DNA from: Pseudomonadota bacterium
Lineage (GTDB): Bacteria > Pseudomonadota > Alphaproteobacteria > Rhodospirillales > Magnetospirillaceae
Assembly (NCBI GenBank): GCA_021848545.1
Contig: JAJZUL010000011.1
Span: 23,073 to 87,072 of the forward strand
Direction: 5' to 3'
DNA: 64,000 nt
Below the pieces are notes generated by a model. That model was given only the letters and a program-made list of their open reading frames with translations. It was not told the DNA's origin and did not search any database. Position numbers and translations under genes: made by a program. Shown here one piece after another: positions 10,623 through 19,276 of this stretch (positions are counted from its first letter, which is position 1; the number at the start of each line of letters is the position of its first letter).

Positions 10623-13600
10623 TTACCGTCTGTGCGCCGGCGTCGGCGCCGCCGCGCCGGGGTTGTCGTCCTGGGACCGGAGGGTCTTGCGGTGGGCCTT
10701 GCCCGCCTTGCTCGCATACAGGGCCTGGTCGGCTTTTCGCAACAAGGCGTCGGCGCTTTCGGATTCGCCGTCGGGATACAGGCAAAGTCCGGCGCTGGCG
10801 CCCACCACCACCGTCAGATCGGGCGACACGGTGATCGGCTGGGCGATGACCTGATCCAGCTTGGTCATGACCTCGGTCGCCTCGTCGGCCGACGCGCATC
10901 CTTCGATCAGGAGGACGAATTCGTCGCCGCCGAAACGGGCGATGAAATCGGTCTGCCGGAGCGCCCCGCGCAAACGGCGCGCCACCTCCCGCAGGACCTG
11001 ATCGCCGATATCGTGGCCGTGGGCGTCGTTGATCGGCTTGAACCCGTCAAGGTCCATCATCACCACCGCCAATATGGTTTCGGCGCGGCGGCTGCGCCCG
11101 ATGGCCTTTTCGAATTCCATGTCCAGCGCCCGGCGGTTGGGCAGGCCGGTCAGCATGTCGAACAGCGCCTGCCGGGACAGGGTTTCGGTCAGGCGATGGC
11201 GTTCGGTGACGTCCTCGATGGTCCAGACCGACAGGTCCTCGCGTTCGTCCAGGCGTACGCCGGAGAAGTCGGCGATCCGGATCGAGCCGTCCCGGTGGCG
11301 CAGACGGACCGAGCGGACATGGATGTCGGGGCGGCCCGCCAGCTTGGCGTGGGCGCGCGCGACCCGCTCCCAATCCTCGTCGCCGGTATGGATGGCGCCC
11401 AACGGACGCCCCTCCATCTCGATGCGCCGGTAGCCCAGGATTTCGGCGCCGCGCGGATTGACCTGCTCGATCACGCCGTCCTTGACCAGAAGAATGCCGG
11501 CCACGGAATTGTTGAGAAGCGCGTGCTGCAGACTGCGCCCTTCGAGCAGGTCGAGCCCGCGGGAGATATCGAAGGCCAGTTCCTCCAGCAGGGCGCGCAA
11601 ATCCCGGTCGAAAACGTTGCGCTCGGAATGGTAAAGGCAGAACACCCCCCAGACGGCGCCGTGGCGCAGAATCGGCAGCGAGGCGTGGGAACACAGGCCA
11701 TGCCGGTTCAACCGCTCCCGCCAGGGCTCCATATCCTCCCCGCTCACATCCTGGTGGAACAACGCCACCCCCTCGCGCCAGGCTTGGCCGGTCAGTCCCC
11801 GTCCCGTGGGACTGGTGGGGTCGATGGAGATTTCGATTCCCTCCAGATAGGCGACAATTCCGGCGGCGGCGGCAAAGGTGAAGCGGCCGTCGGGGCCGGG
11901 CCGGGCGACGACCGCCAATGCCAGATGGGCGTAGCGGATGGCGAGATCGCAGATGGATTGCAGCAAGACCTTTTCGTCGGAGGCGGCGGCGATCACCTGA
12001 TTGACATGGCCGAGCAGAGCGTTGAAATCGCTTATTCTTTTCAACTTCATGGCTGATTCCCGCACCGTGTCCTCCAGGGCGCGCTGTTCGGTGACGTCCA
12101 CTCCCAGCGCGATCAGGCGGGCGGGGTTGCCGTCGGCATCGTCGAGTACGGTGTTGATCCACCGGAACAGGCGCCTGTCGCCCGAGCGCGACAGCCAATG
12201 GGTTTCGATGTCGTCGCAGATGGCGGGGTCGCGCAGATTGCCGAACAGGGCGCCGGCCAGCGGGTGTTCGTCCTTGGGGATGAAGCGTTCCCATACCTGG
12301 GGGATTCCCCGCACGTCGTCGAAACGGCAGCCCATGTACCGTTCCGCCGCTTCGTTCATCCGCTCGATTTCGCCCTTGTCGTCGATGACCAGCGCCATGG
12401 CGCCGATGGTGTTGAACAGGCTGGTGCTCAAGGTCAGCGCTTCCTGGATCGCGCGGCGCTGGCGGCGATGGACCAGCCAGGCGCCCACGGACAGGACCAG
12501 CTGCTCCAACAGCCGGCGCACCGGTTCGGAAAAGTGCCGGGCGGAAATCTCGTGGATCACCAGCACGGCGGCCGGCGGCCGTCCCGCTTCAATGACGATG
12601 GGATAGGCCATCACCGCGTCCACCGGCTTCAGGGCGGGATGCGCCTGACGGATCGTTCGGGTCGCGGCATTGTCGCGGGGGTCCACCGGGCCGATCGGCC
12701 GGCCCTGGCGAAAGGCGCGGCCGGCGGCCATGGCGCCTTCGGGCCATTGCCGCGGGTCGGCTGACGGCGTCATGGTCGCGATCACCGCCCGCAACGCCTC
12801 GTCATTGGCCGAGATGGCGACCGGGCGCAGCCAGGATTGTTGGGAATCGGGCACCACCACATAGGCGCCGCAGGCCGCGGTTTCGCGAACCACCAGATCG
12901 GTGACCCGCTGGAAAATGGCGTTTTCATCCTCCAGGGACGGCAGATCCTGCTGGATATGCAGGGCGGCCGCCTGATAGCGGTACAGGCGGGCGGCGCGGG
13001 TCAGCAGGACCGTCACCACCCGGTCGGTGCCCAGCAGGAACAAAAGGATGATCCCCAGCATCAGGGCGCGAAACCGTTCCTCGTCCCAGAAGGCGGCGGT
13101 GAACGCGCTCTTGGTCCATTGCGCCTGCACCACCCAGGGAAAACCGGGAACGTCGCGGGTGACGGTGCCGTCGGCCTTGGGCAGCGGCGCATCCGGCGGC
13201 ATCCAATGCCGGTGTCGCCAGACCGAGCCGGTCCGGCCGTCCTTGTCGGCCAGCCGCGCCTGGAAATCGGGTGGGATCTCGATCGTCTGCAGCCGCGACA
13301 GCAGATAGGGCGAGCCGATGAATCCCAGGATATGTCCCCGATCGGTCCTGATCCTTAAGCGCATGGGCAGGATCCATCCCCCGATACGGGGGGCGAAAAT
13401 CGGTTGACCCAGCAGTTTGTCGGGGTTTCGGGGCAGGGGGGCGAAGGTGATTCCCTTGGCGATCACATGGGGGTTCTGTTTGTGGCTCGACCACAGAATT
13501 ATGTCGCCGGTGGTATCCTGGATATTGATGGCGAACAGCTTGGGATGGTCGAGCTGGAACCGGCGAAACATCGTCCTGGTCCAGGCGTCGGGAATCAGGG

Positions 13601-13910
13601 CGCGCGCCGCGCCGGGTTTCGTCTCTCCGGGTCCGTGTTCGAAAATGGCGTTGCGCAGGAACGTCAGCGCGGTGAACTGGCGGTTCCAGGCGGCGGCGGC
13701 GGTTCCGGCGATCTGGTCGGCCGTTTCCGCGGCGCTGCTGGAGAAGCGTTCCCGAACCGATCGGCCGACGTCGTAATAGTTCACGACGAAAAACAGGATC
13801 AGTAAAACGGCGAAAAAAGCGAAGACGGCATGAACGACCGCCAGCCAGGGAATTTTTTCCCCGAACGGGCGCTGTGCCTGATGGTCGTTTCCGTCTGCCC
13901 CGCTACCCAT
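10623..13910 (-). CDS. Membrane-bound diguanylate cyclase with GAF and PAS domains
   Basis: Makes the second messenger c-di-GMP. About 1095 residues. A transmembrane helix (~20-45) and a second one (~285-310) enclose a periplasmic sensor region. A GAF-like domain (~345-490), a PAS domain with PAC segment (~510-620), a second GAF domain (~640-790), a second PAS (~800-915) and the GGDEF domain (~925-1085) follow. The catalytic motif is intact (RFGGDEF), and an inhibitory I-site (RQTD) lies five residues before it. There is no EAL domain, so it should be a pure synthase. The start is uncertain; the ATG at 13910 precedes the first helix well. The ligands of the sensor domains are not readable. 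Confidence 0.85.
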   Translation of the reverse strand: MGSGADGNDHQAQRPFGEKIPWLAVVHAVFAFFAVLLILFFVVNYYDVGRSVRERFSSSAAETADQIAGTAAAAWNRQFTALTFLRNAIFEHGPGETKPGAARALIPDAWTRTMFRRFQLDHPKLFAINIQDTTGDIILWSSHKQNPHVIAKGITFAPLPRNPDKLLGQPIFAPRIGGWILPMRLRIRTDRGHILGFIGSPYLLSRLQTIEIPPDFQARLADKDGRTGSVWRHRHWMPPDAPLPKADGTVTRDVPGFPWVVQAQWTKSAFTAAFWDEERFRALMLGIILLFLLGTDRVVTVLLTRAARLYRYQAAALHIQQDLPSLEDENAIFQRVTDLVVRETAACGAYVVVPDSQQSWLRPVAISANDEALRAVIATMTPSADPRQWPEGAMAAGRAFRQGRPIGPVDPRDNAATRTIRQAHPALKPVDAVMAYPIVIEAGRPPAAVLVIHEISARHFSEPVRRLLEQLVLSVGAWLVHRRQRRAIQEALTLSTSLFNTIGAMALVIDDKGEIERMNEAAERYMGCRFDDVRGIPQVWERFIPKDEHPLAGALFGNLRDPAICDDIETHWLSRSGDRRLFRWINTVLDDADGNPARLIALGVDVTEQRALEDTVRESAMKLKRISDFNALLGHVNQVIAAASDEKVLLQSICDLAIRYAHLALAVVARPGPDGRFTFAAAAGIVAYLEGIEISIDPTSPTGRGLTGQAWREGVALFHQDVSGEDMEPWRERLNRHGLCSHASLPILRHGAVWGVFCLYHSERNVFDRDLRALLEELAFDISRGLDLLEGRSLQHALLNNSVAGILLVKDGVIEQVNPRGAEILGYRRIEMEGRPLGAIHTGDEDWERVARAHAKLAGRPDIHVRSVRLRHRDGSIRIADFSGVRLDEREDLSVWTIEDVTERHRLTETLSRQALFDMLTGLPNRRALDMEFEKAIGRSRRAETILAVVMMDLDGFKPINDAHGHDIGDQVLREVARRLRGALRQTDFIARFGGDEFVLLIEGCASADEATEVMTKLDQVIAQPITVSPDLTVVVGASAGLCLYPDGESESADALLRKADQALYASKAGKAHRKTLRSQDDNPGAAAPTPAHRR

Positions 13911-14024
13911 AACCGGAAAACTACATGCCGAAGGTGTTGTCTGGTCTTGGAATTTCCGCCGTAATTCCGATCCGCGAAATGGCCCGTTCAACCGGGAGCA
14001 TTGCCGACAGTTTGATAATTACGC

Positions 14025-15170
14025 CTATTTCGTTACAAGTGACAGATAGAAGCTGTCAAAACTTGCGCGAATAGCGGTCAGGGTGAATCGGGTTTCGACC
14101 CGCGGTCGAGCCCGGTCGGCCAATTGCCGCCGCAGGCCGGGTTCGTCGAGCAGGCGGGTCAGCGCCGTCCTCAACGCGGCCTCGTCGGCGGGCGGTACCG
14201 CCAATCCGGCGTCGCCGACGATGGCGGCGGCGTCGCCGACCTTGGTGGTCACCACCGGCAGCCCCACCGCCATCGCCTCGATCAGCACGTTGGGAAAGCC
14301 CTCGCCGAAACGCGACGCCAGCACGGCGATGTCGAAGGCGTTCATGAGACCGGCGACGTCGTCGCTTTGGGGCAGCAGGCGCACCGGGCCGGGGCAGGCG
14401 GCGGCAAGGTCGCGCAGGACGGGATCGGTATCGATGCCGCGTCCCACCAGCACCAGGGCCAGATCGGGCCGCCCCAGGGCGGCGACGGCCGCCAGAAGGC
14501 CTTCGTGGTCCTTCATGGGATCGCGCCGCGCCACCATGCCGGCGACGATGACGTCGTCCTCCAGATTCAGGCGCGTGCGGTACGCGGCCCGCGCGGCGGG
14601 ATCGGGACGAAAGCGGGTCTCGTCCACGCCGTTGCCGATGATCGCCCATTGCCGGGGATGGTAGCCCAGGCGTTGATGCCAGATGCGCCCGGCCTCGGAA
14701 TTGGACAGGATCGCCCGGGGCAGGGGCGACAGGAGCGCCAGCAGCCGCACCAGCAGGCGGGTGGTGCGGTGGTAACGGGCGAGATCCATGTCCGAGCAGC
14801 GCAGATTCCACACCACCCGTCTTTGGCCGGCGATCAGGCCGGCGACCAATCCCACCAGGTCGGCGTGATACAGCCAGGTTTGGATGATGTCCGGGGCCAG
14901 GCGCCGGATCAGGGCGACGGTTCGCGCCAGGGCGAGGATCGCCGAGGGACCGCGCCGCACGTCCATTTCGTGAAGCTCGATCCCCGCCCGTCGCAGGGAA
15001 TCGGCGTAAAAGCCGCCTTTGACGAGCGCGATCACCGTATGGCGGATCGGCGACGCGGACGGCGCGGTCACCAGATTGACCAGCATCCGCTCGGCTCCGC
15101 CGACGCCCAGGCCGGTGATGATGTGAACCACCCGGACGCCGGGTTCCCCGGCGGGCGCGTTGTCGCTCAT
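14025..15170 (-). CDS. GT4-family glycosyltransferase
   Basis: A 381-residue GT-B fold glycosyltransferase. The N-terminus carries the acceptor-side signature 'VVHIITGLGVGGAERML'. The C-terminal half has the nucleotide-sugar-binding motif EGFPNVLIEAMAVGLPVV (residues ~290-310), with the E-X7-E pair of retaining GT4 enzymes. The donor and acceptor cannot be told; exopolysaccharide or lipopolysaccharide assembly is the usual role. It stands alone between the diguanylate cyclase and a barrel protein, not in a polysaccharide cluster. c-di-GMP control of polysaccharide by the neighbour is possible but is only inference. Confidence 0.85.
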   Translation of the reverse strand: MSDNAPAGEPGVRVVHIITGLGVGGAERMLVNLVTAPSASPIRHTVIALVKGGFYADSLRRAGIELHEMDVRRGPSAILALARTVALIRRLAPDIIQTWLYHADLVGLVAGLIAGQRRVVWNLRCSDMDLARYHRTTRLLVRLLALLSPLPRAILSNSEAGRIWHQRLGYHPRQWAIIGNGVDETRFRPDPAARAAYRTRLNLEDDVIVAGMVARRDPMKDHEGLLAAVAALGRPDLALVLVGRGIDTDPVLRDLAAACPGPVRLLPQSDDVAGLMNAFDIAVLASRFGEGFPNVLIEAMAVGLPVVTTKVGDAAAIVGDAGLAVPPADEAALRTALTRLLDEPGLRRQLADRARPRVETRFTLTAIRASFDSFYLSLVTK

Positions 15171-15319
15171 GGGCGCCGCTCGACCTTTTCAAAAATCCCC
15201 ACGGCGACCCCGCCATGATGGTCGCCCCCAACCGAAAGGCGGTAAGATATGGGTATAGCCCCTGCCATGGCGCGCGGCCAGCCCCACGGCGTGCCGTATC
15301 GGCCGCGCGGAAATCCGGG

Positions 15320-16147
15320 TCAGAAGAAGTGAAAGGCCGTGCCCAGCATCAGGGTGGTGTCGGTGGTCGTGCTGTTGGGTTCGTAATAGCCGTTGGCATC
15401 AGCGGCGCTGGCGCCGAAGCCGAGGCGGGTGGTTTCGACGCTGATCCGCTCCTCCAGTTCGGGGGTGACGGCGTACCCAACCTCGCCGCCCACGCGCCAG
15501 GTCAGGGCGTCGCCCAGGGAGAAGGTTTCGTTGAACGGCGCGGTGGCGTACATGTCGGCGCCAAAAGTGGTGCCCACCGCCGCCGACAGCGATCCCACCC
15601 ATTTCGGCGCCGGCGAATATTGGCCGATCAGGCCGCCCAGGACGGACCAGTTGGTATAGGTTTCGGTATAGGTCAGGGACCGGCGCCAATGGCGATATCC
15701 CACCTCGGCGTAGGGGATCAGCATGGCGTCGGGAGCGATTTCATAACCGCGCCCGATGCGCCCCGCCGCGCGCCAGGCCAGATCGTTGGTGGTGGCGGCA
15801 TAGGGGGTGCCGTCGAGCAGGGCGCCCTCGTAATGGGTCTGGCCGAAGGTCAGGCTGGCATCGGCGTGCAGATACAGATTGTGAAAAATTCCCCGGGCGG
15901 CGCCGGAGGCCAGAATGCTGTCGCCGACGCGGATTTCGGGCATCCATCCCCGTTCGCTGTCCAGGGTGCCGCCGCGGCCGTTATCCTCGCGGTAATCCAT
16001 GTAATGGGTGCCGACCCCGATCGAAAGGGCGTTGTCGGCGGCGCGGATGTCGGCCATGCCCGCCCGGGCGTTGGTCCAGGGGATCAGGGCGAAAGCCATC
16101 GCCGATCCGCAGACGATGGCGGCGCGCCGGAAAAAAGTCGTGGCCAT
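15320..16147 (-). CDS. Outer-membrane beta-barrel protein
   Basis: A 275-residue exported protein with a signal peptide (MATTFFRRAAIVCGSAMAFA...ARA). The mature part shows alternating strands rich in Tyr, Trp and Gly, and the chain ends in Phe, the classic barrel C-terminus for BAM recognition (FHFF). It resembles small 10-12-strand barrels with no assigned substrate. It is transcribed alone; the upstream region runs to the IclR gene. Confidence 0.7.
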   Translation of the reverse strand: MATTFFRRAAIVCGSAMAFALIPWTNARAGMADIRAADNALSIGVGTHYMDYREDNGRGGTLDSERGWMPEIRVGDSILASGAARGIFHNLYLHADASLTFGQTHYEGALLDGTPYAATTNDLAWRAAGRIGRGYEIAPDAMLIPYAEVGYRHWRRSLTYTETYTNWSVLGGLIGQYSPAPKWVGSLSAAVGTTFGADMYATAPFNETFSLGDALTWRVGGEVGYAVTPELEERISVETTRLGFGASAADANGYYEPNSTTTDTTLMLGTAFHFF

Positions 16148-16240
16148 GATGGTCTCCCGGTGACCGGGGCGATATTCGCCCGAATTTTACGGCCGACGGT
16201 GTAGCGCCGCCGGCCCGTTTCATCAAGCCCTCATCACGTT

Positions 16241-16984
16241 TTAGTAGCGCGCATCCGGTCCCAGCCGCGCCGCCAGCCGGGCGGCGGCGCCTTTCAGTTC
16301 GGCCAGCCAAGTATCGCTGATCCGCTCCAAGGGCGCCGAGATCGACAGCGCCGCCACCATGGTTCCGGCCGGACCCGTCACCGGCACCGCCAGACAGCCG
16401 ACGCCCGGTTCGGCCTCCTCCACGTCGCGGGCGAAGCCCGTCCGTCCGGCCTCGGTCACCGCCGCCGCCAGGTCGGCCGCGTCGCACAGGCTGTGTTCGG
16501 TATAGCGGGGCAGGCCGGTGCGGGCGACGTAATCCACCAGAGCGGCGGGGCCGGCGGCGGCCAGGAACAGTTTGCCGCCGGCGGTGACGTGCAGCGGCGC
16601 CCGCGTGCCGATGACGTGCTCGACCCGAAGCGACCGGCCCTCGGCCACGGCGCGGGCCAGATAGCTGACCTCGTCCTCGGTCCGCACCAGCAGATTGACG
16701 CTTTCGCGGACCCGGTCGCGCAAATCCTCCAACAGGGGTTGGGCCAGGGCGCGCAGGTCCGGTCCCGGCGCCCGCGCCCCCCAGGCGGCCAGACGCCGCC
16801 CCAGCCCGTAGCCGTCGCCCTGGCGCAGCACCAGCCCCAGATCCGACAGGCTGGCCAGCAGCCGGTGGGCGGTGGCGGGATGCAGGCCGCTATCGGCCGC
16901 CAGCACTTTCAGCCGCACCGGGCCGTCGGCCCGGGCCAGCAGATCGATCAGGCGGACGGCACGGTCCAGAACCTGGGTGCTCAT
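16241..16984 (-). CDS. IclR-family transcriptional regulator
   Basis: 247 residues. An N-terminal winged helix-turn-helix (residues ~5-65, 'LKVLAADSGLHPATAHRLLASLSDLGL') is followed by the IclR effector-binding domain (~75-245, with 'VTAGGKLFLAA' and 'GVGCLAVPV'). The ATG at 16984 is chosen over a GTG at 17011 because GGAGCG lies about nine bases upstream. It is divergent from the five-gene ThDP enzyme/kinase/GlcDEF operon, separated by ~100 bp containing a dyad, so it almost certainly controls that operon. IclR members of this kind typically sense a small organic acid of the regulated pathway. Confidence 0.88.
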   Translation of the reverse strand: MSTQVLDRAVRLIDLLARADGPVRLKVLAADSGLHPATAHRLLASLSDLGLVLRQGDGYGLGRRLAAWGARAPGPDLRALAQPLLEDLRDRVRESVNLLVRTEDEVSYLARAVAEGRSLRVEHVIGTRAPLHVTAGGKLFLAAAGPAALVDYVARTGLPRYTEHSLCDAADLAAAVTEAGRTGFARDVEEAEPGVGCLAVPVTGPAGTMVAALSISAPLERISDTWLAELKGAAARLAARLGPDARY

Positions 16985-17019
16985 AACGATGACGCTCCAG
17001 CAATTTCTCACATTATAAA

Positions 17020-17043
17020 ATCGTTTTCGCTATGTGCAACGAT
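17020..17043. promoter_or_regulatory. Candidate IclR-type operator dyad
   Basis: ATCGTT-N12-AACGAT, a perfect 6-bp dyad with a 12-bp spacer, lies in the short divergent region between the IclR gene and the operon it faces. Position and symmetry suit binding by the regulator, with autoregulation likely. No binding data exist here; the match is by symmetry only. Confidence 0.4.
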
Positions 17044-17083
17044 ATTGATGCGCGTAAGCTGGCTGCAACTTGGAGGAATGCCC

Positions 17084-19273
17084 GTGACCCATGACCGCCC
17101 CGCCTTCACCGCCGGCATCGAAAGCTTCGGTCCGGCCTGGCCCGATTTCGACCGGCTGGCGGCCGCCCCGGCCATTGCCGAGGGTGCCCGCGCCATCTCC
17201 GACCCCGCCGATCCGGCGGCGATCTACCAGACCATGCTGGCCGCCGACGCGCTGCGCTATCTGACCCTGCTGGTGACCGGCGCCAAGCAATCCGGCCATC
17301 CCGGCGGCTTCGCCAGTTCGGTCGAGGCCTATGCCTCCCTGGTGATGCTGGGTCATCGCGACATCGTCACCGAGGTCGGCCACCATGCGCCCGGCTTCTA
17401 CTCCGCCCTGTTCCTGGACGGCTCGCTGGAAAAGATGGGCATCCATACCGCCCATGACTTCCGCGCCCGCTTCCGCGAGCGTCACGGCCTGCTCGGCCAT
17501 CTGTCGGGGGCCATTCCCGGCATCCTGGCGCCGGCCGGTCCGCTGGGCCAGGGGCAGCATTTCGCCATGGCCGGCGCTCTGCTCCATCCCGACCGCCTGT
17601 TCGCGGTGACCATCGGCGACGGCGGATTGGGCGAGCCCTACATCCTGTCGGCCTTCCAGCATTTCGCCACCGCCTATCCGGATTCCACCAACGTCCTGCC
17701 GGTGCTGGTGTGGAACGGCTACAGCCAGGAACACCACGCCATGGTCTCGACCTGGTCGAACGAGCGCATGAGCGCCCTGTGGCACGCCCACGGCTTCGAC
17801 GAGGTGATCCTGATCGACGCCAAGGAATACGACGATACCGGCCGCTTCGGCGCCTTCGCCGACAGCACCCGCTTCGGCTTCGCCGCGCGCCGGGCCTTCG
17901 TCGGCGCCGTGCTGGCGGGAATGGCGAAGGCCGCCGGCAACGCCATGAGCGGACGGCGCACCGCCTTCATCATCAAGCAATTGAAGGGCGCCGGCCTGCA
18001 TGTGGAAGGGGCCAAGGCCCACAATCTCCATCCCGGCGATTCCCTGGACAAGCCGACGATCAAGGAGGCGCTGGCCCGTCTGGCTCTGCCGGAATCGGCT
18101 TGGGGCCTGCTGCGCGAGACCTTCCGCCGCGCCGGCGGCGGTCCCGCCGTCGCCGTCGCCGCCACCGAAACCGCCCGTCCGCTGCCGCCCCTGGGCGATC
18201 TGCCCCTGGTCGATCATCCGGTCGGCGAAAAGGCGGTGCCGTCCACCGCCGTCGGCCTGTTGGTGGCCGAAACCGGGCGCCGCGATCCGGCCTTCGTCGT
18301 CACCAATGCCGACGGCAACGAGGCGTCGGGCATGGCCAATATCAACGTCGCCCTGGGCATCCGCCACCCCACCGCCGACGCGCTGTATCACCAGCGTCCC
18401 GACGGTCAGGTCTACGAGCCGTTGAACGAGGATGCCTGCGCCGGCCTCGCCGCCGGCATGGCCCTGTTCGGCGGGCGCAGCCTGTGGCTGTCCTATGAGA
18501 GCTTCGCCGTCAATGGCTGGCCGATCCTGCAGACCGTGACCCAGGCCATGGCCGAATTGCGCCGGCCGACCCCGTCCATGGTCTGCCTGTTCACCGCCGG
18601 CGCCCTGGAACAGGGACGCAACGGCTGGACCCATCAGCGTCCCGAGATCGAAGCCTATGCGGCGGCGATGATGCGCAACGGCAACGTCTATCCGCTCTAT
18701 CCCTGCGACGCCAACATGGCCCAGGCCGCCTATGGCTGGGCCATGGCCAGCCGCAACAAGGGGGTGCCGATCTTCGCCGCCAAAAGCGCCCTGCCGATCC
18801 GGGTGTCCATGGCGGCGGCCAAGCGCGCCGTCGAGGACGGGGCCGCCATCCTGTATGACGGCGCCGGCAGCGGTCCGCTGATCACCTTCGCCGTGGCCGG
18901 CGATCTGGCCCTGGCCGGAATCGACGCCGCCCGCGATCTGCTGGAGGCCGAGGGCAAGCGCGTGCGCATCGTCGCCGTGGTCAATCCCCGCCGTCTGTTC
19001 CGTCCCCATGACGTCGCCTGGGACAGTTGTTCCGAAGCCGACGGCACCTTCATGGACGACGATGCCTTCAACGCCCTGTTCGATTGCGACACCTTGGTCG
19101 CGGTCAGCGGCGGCGCCGCCGCCACGCTTGAGCCGGTGCTGTTGCGGGCGCGGGCGGGACGGCGCGAACTGGCCTGCTGGAAGCGCGGCGAGACCACCGC
19201 CGGTCTCGACGAATTGCTGGTTCTGAACGGCCTGGACGGCAAGTCCCTGGCCGCCCGCGCCCGTGGGGTCTGA
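17084..19273 (+). CDS. Phosphoketolase/transketolase-superfamily ThDP enzyme
   Basis: 729 residues. The thiamine-diphosphate motif begins at GDG (178-180) and closes with NG (211-212). Features aligning with phosphoketolases are GHPGG (H72), VGHHAPGF (H100/H101), PLGQGQHFA (H159), the conserved Glu in GNEASGM (E413), the LNED Glu (~449) and NGWTHQRP (H517), which parallels the phosphoketolase 'NGFTHQDP'. Phosphoketolases cleave ketose phosphates to acetyl phosphate. This protein is clearly diverged from both phosphoketolase and transketolase, so the substrate is open. The start is a GTG at 17084, seven bases after GGAGG; an ATG at 17078 abuts that site. It is the first gene of the operon and ends 3 nt before the kinase gene. 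Confidence 0.75.
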   Translation: MTHDRPAFTAGIESFGPAWPDFDRLAAAPAIAEGARAISDPADPAAIYQTMLAADALRYLTLLVTGAKQSGHPGGFASSVEAYASLVMLGHRDIVTEVGHHAPGFYSALFLDGSLEKMGIHTAHDFRARFRERHGLLGHLSGAIPGILAPAGPLGQGQHFAMAGALLHPDRLFAVTIGDGGLGEPYILSAFQHFATAYPDSTNVLPVLVWNGYSQEHHAMVSTWSNERMSALWHAHGFDEVILIDAKEYDDTGRFGAFADSTRFGFAARRAFVGAVLAGMAKAAGNAMSGRRTAFIIKQLKGAGLHVEGAKAHNLHPGDSLDKPTIKEALARLALPESAWGLLRETFRRAGGGPAVAVAATETARPLPPLGDLPLVDHPVGEKAVPSTAVGLLVAETGRRDPAFVVTNADGNEASGMANINVALGIRHPTADALYHQRPDGQVYEPLNEDACAGLAAGMALFGGRSLWLSYESFAVNGWPILQTVTQAMAELRRPTPSMVCLFTAGALEQGRNGWTHQRPEIEAYAAAMMRNGNVYPLYPCDANMAQAAYGWAMASRNKGVPIFAAKSALPIRVSMAAAKRAVEDGAAILYDGAGSGPLITFAVAGDLALAGIDAARDLLEAEGKRVRIVAVVNPRRLFRPHDVAWDSCSEADGTFMDDDAFNALFDCDTLVAVSGGAAATLEPVLLRARAGRRELACWKRGETTAGLDELLVLNGLDGKSLAARARGV

Positions 19274-19276
19274 CCC

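Noticed and set aside
10125..12056. Long plus-strand open frame opposite the diguanylate cyclase
   Set aside because: It overlaps dedA in another frame and then runs antisense to GAF/PAS/GGDEF coding sequence; low-complexity product.
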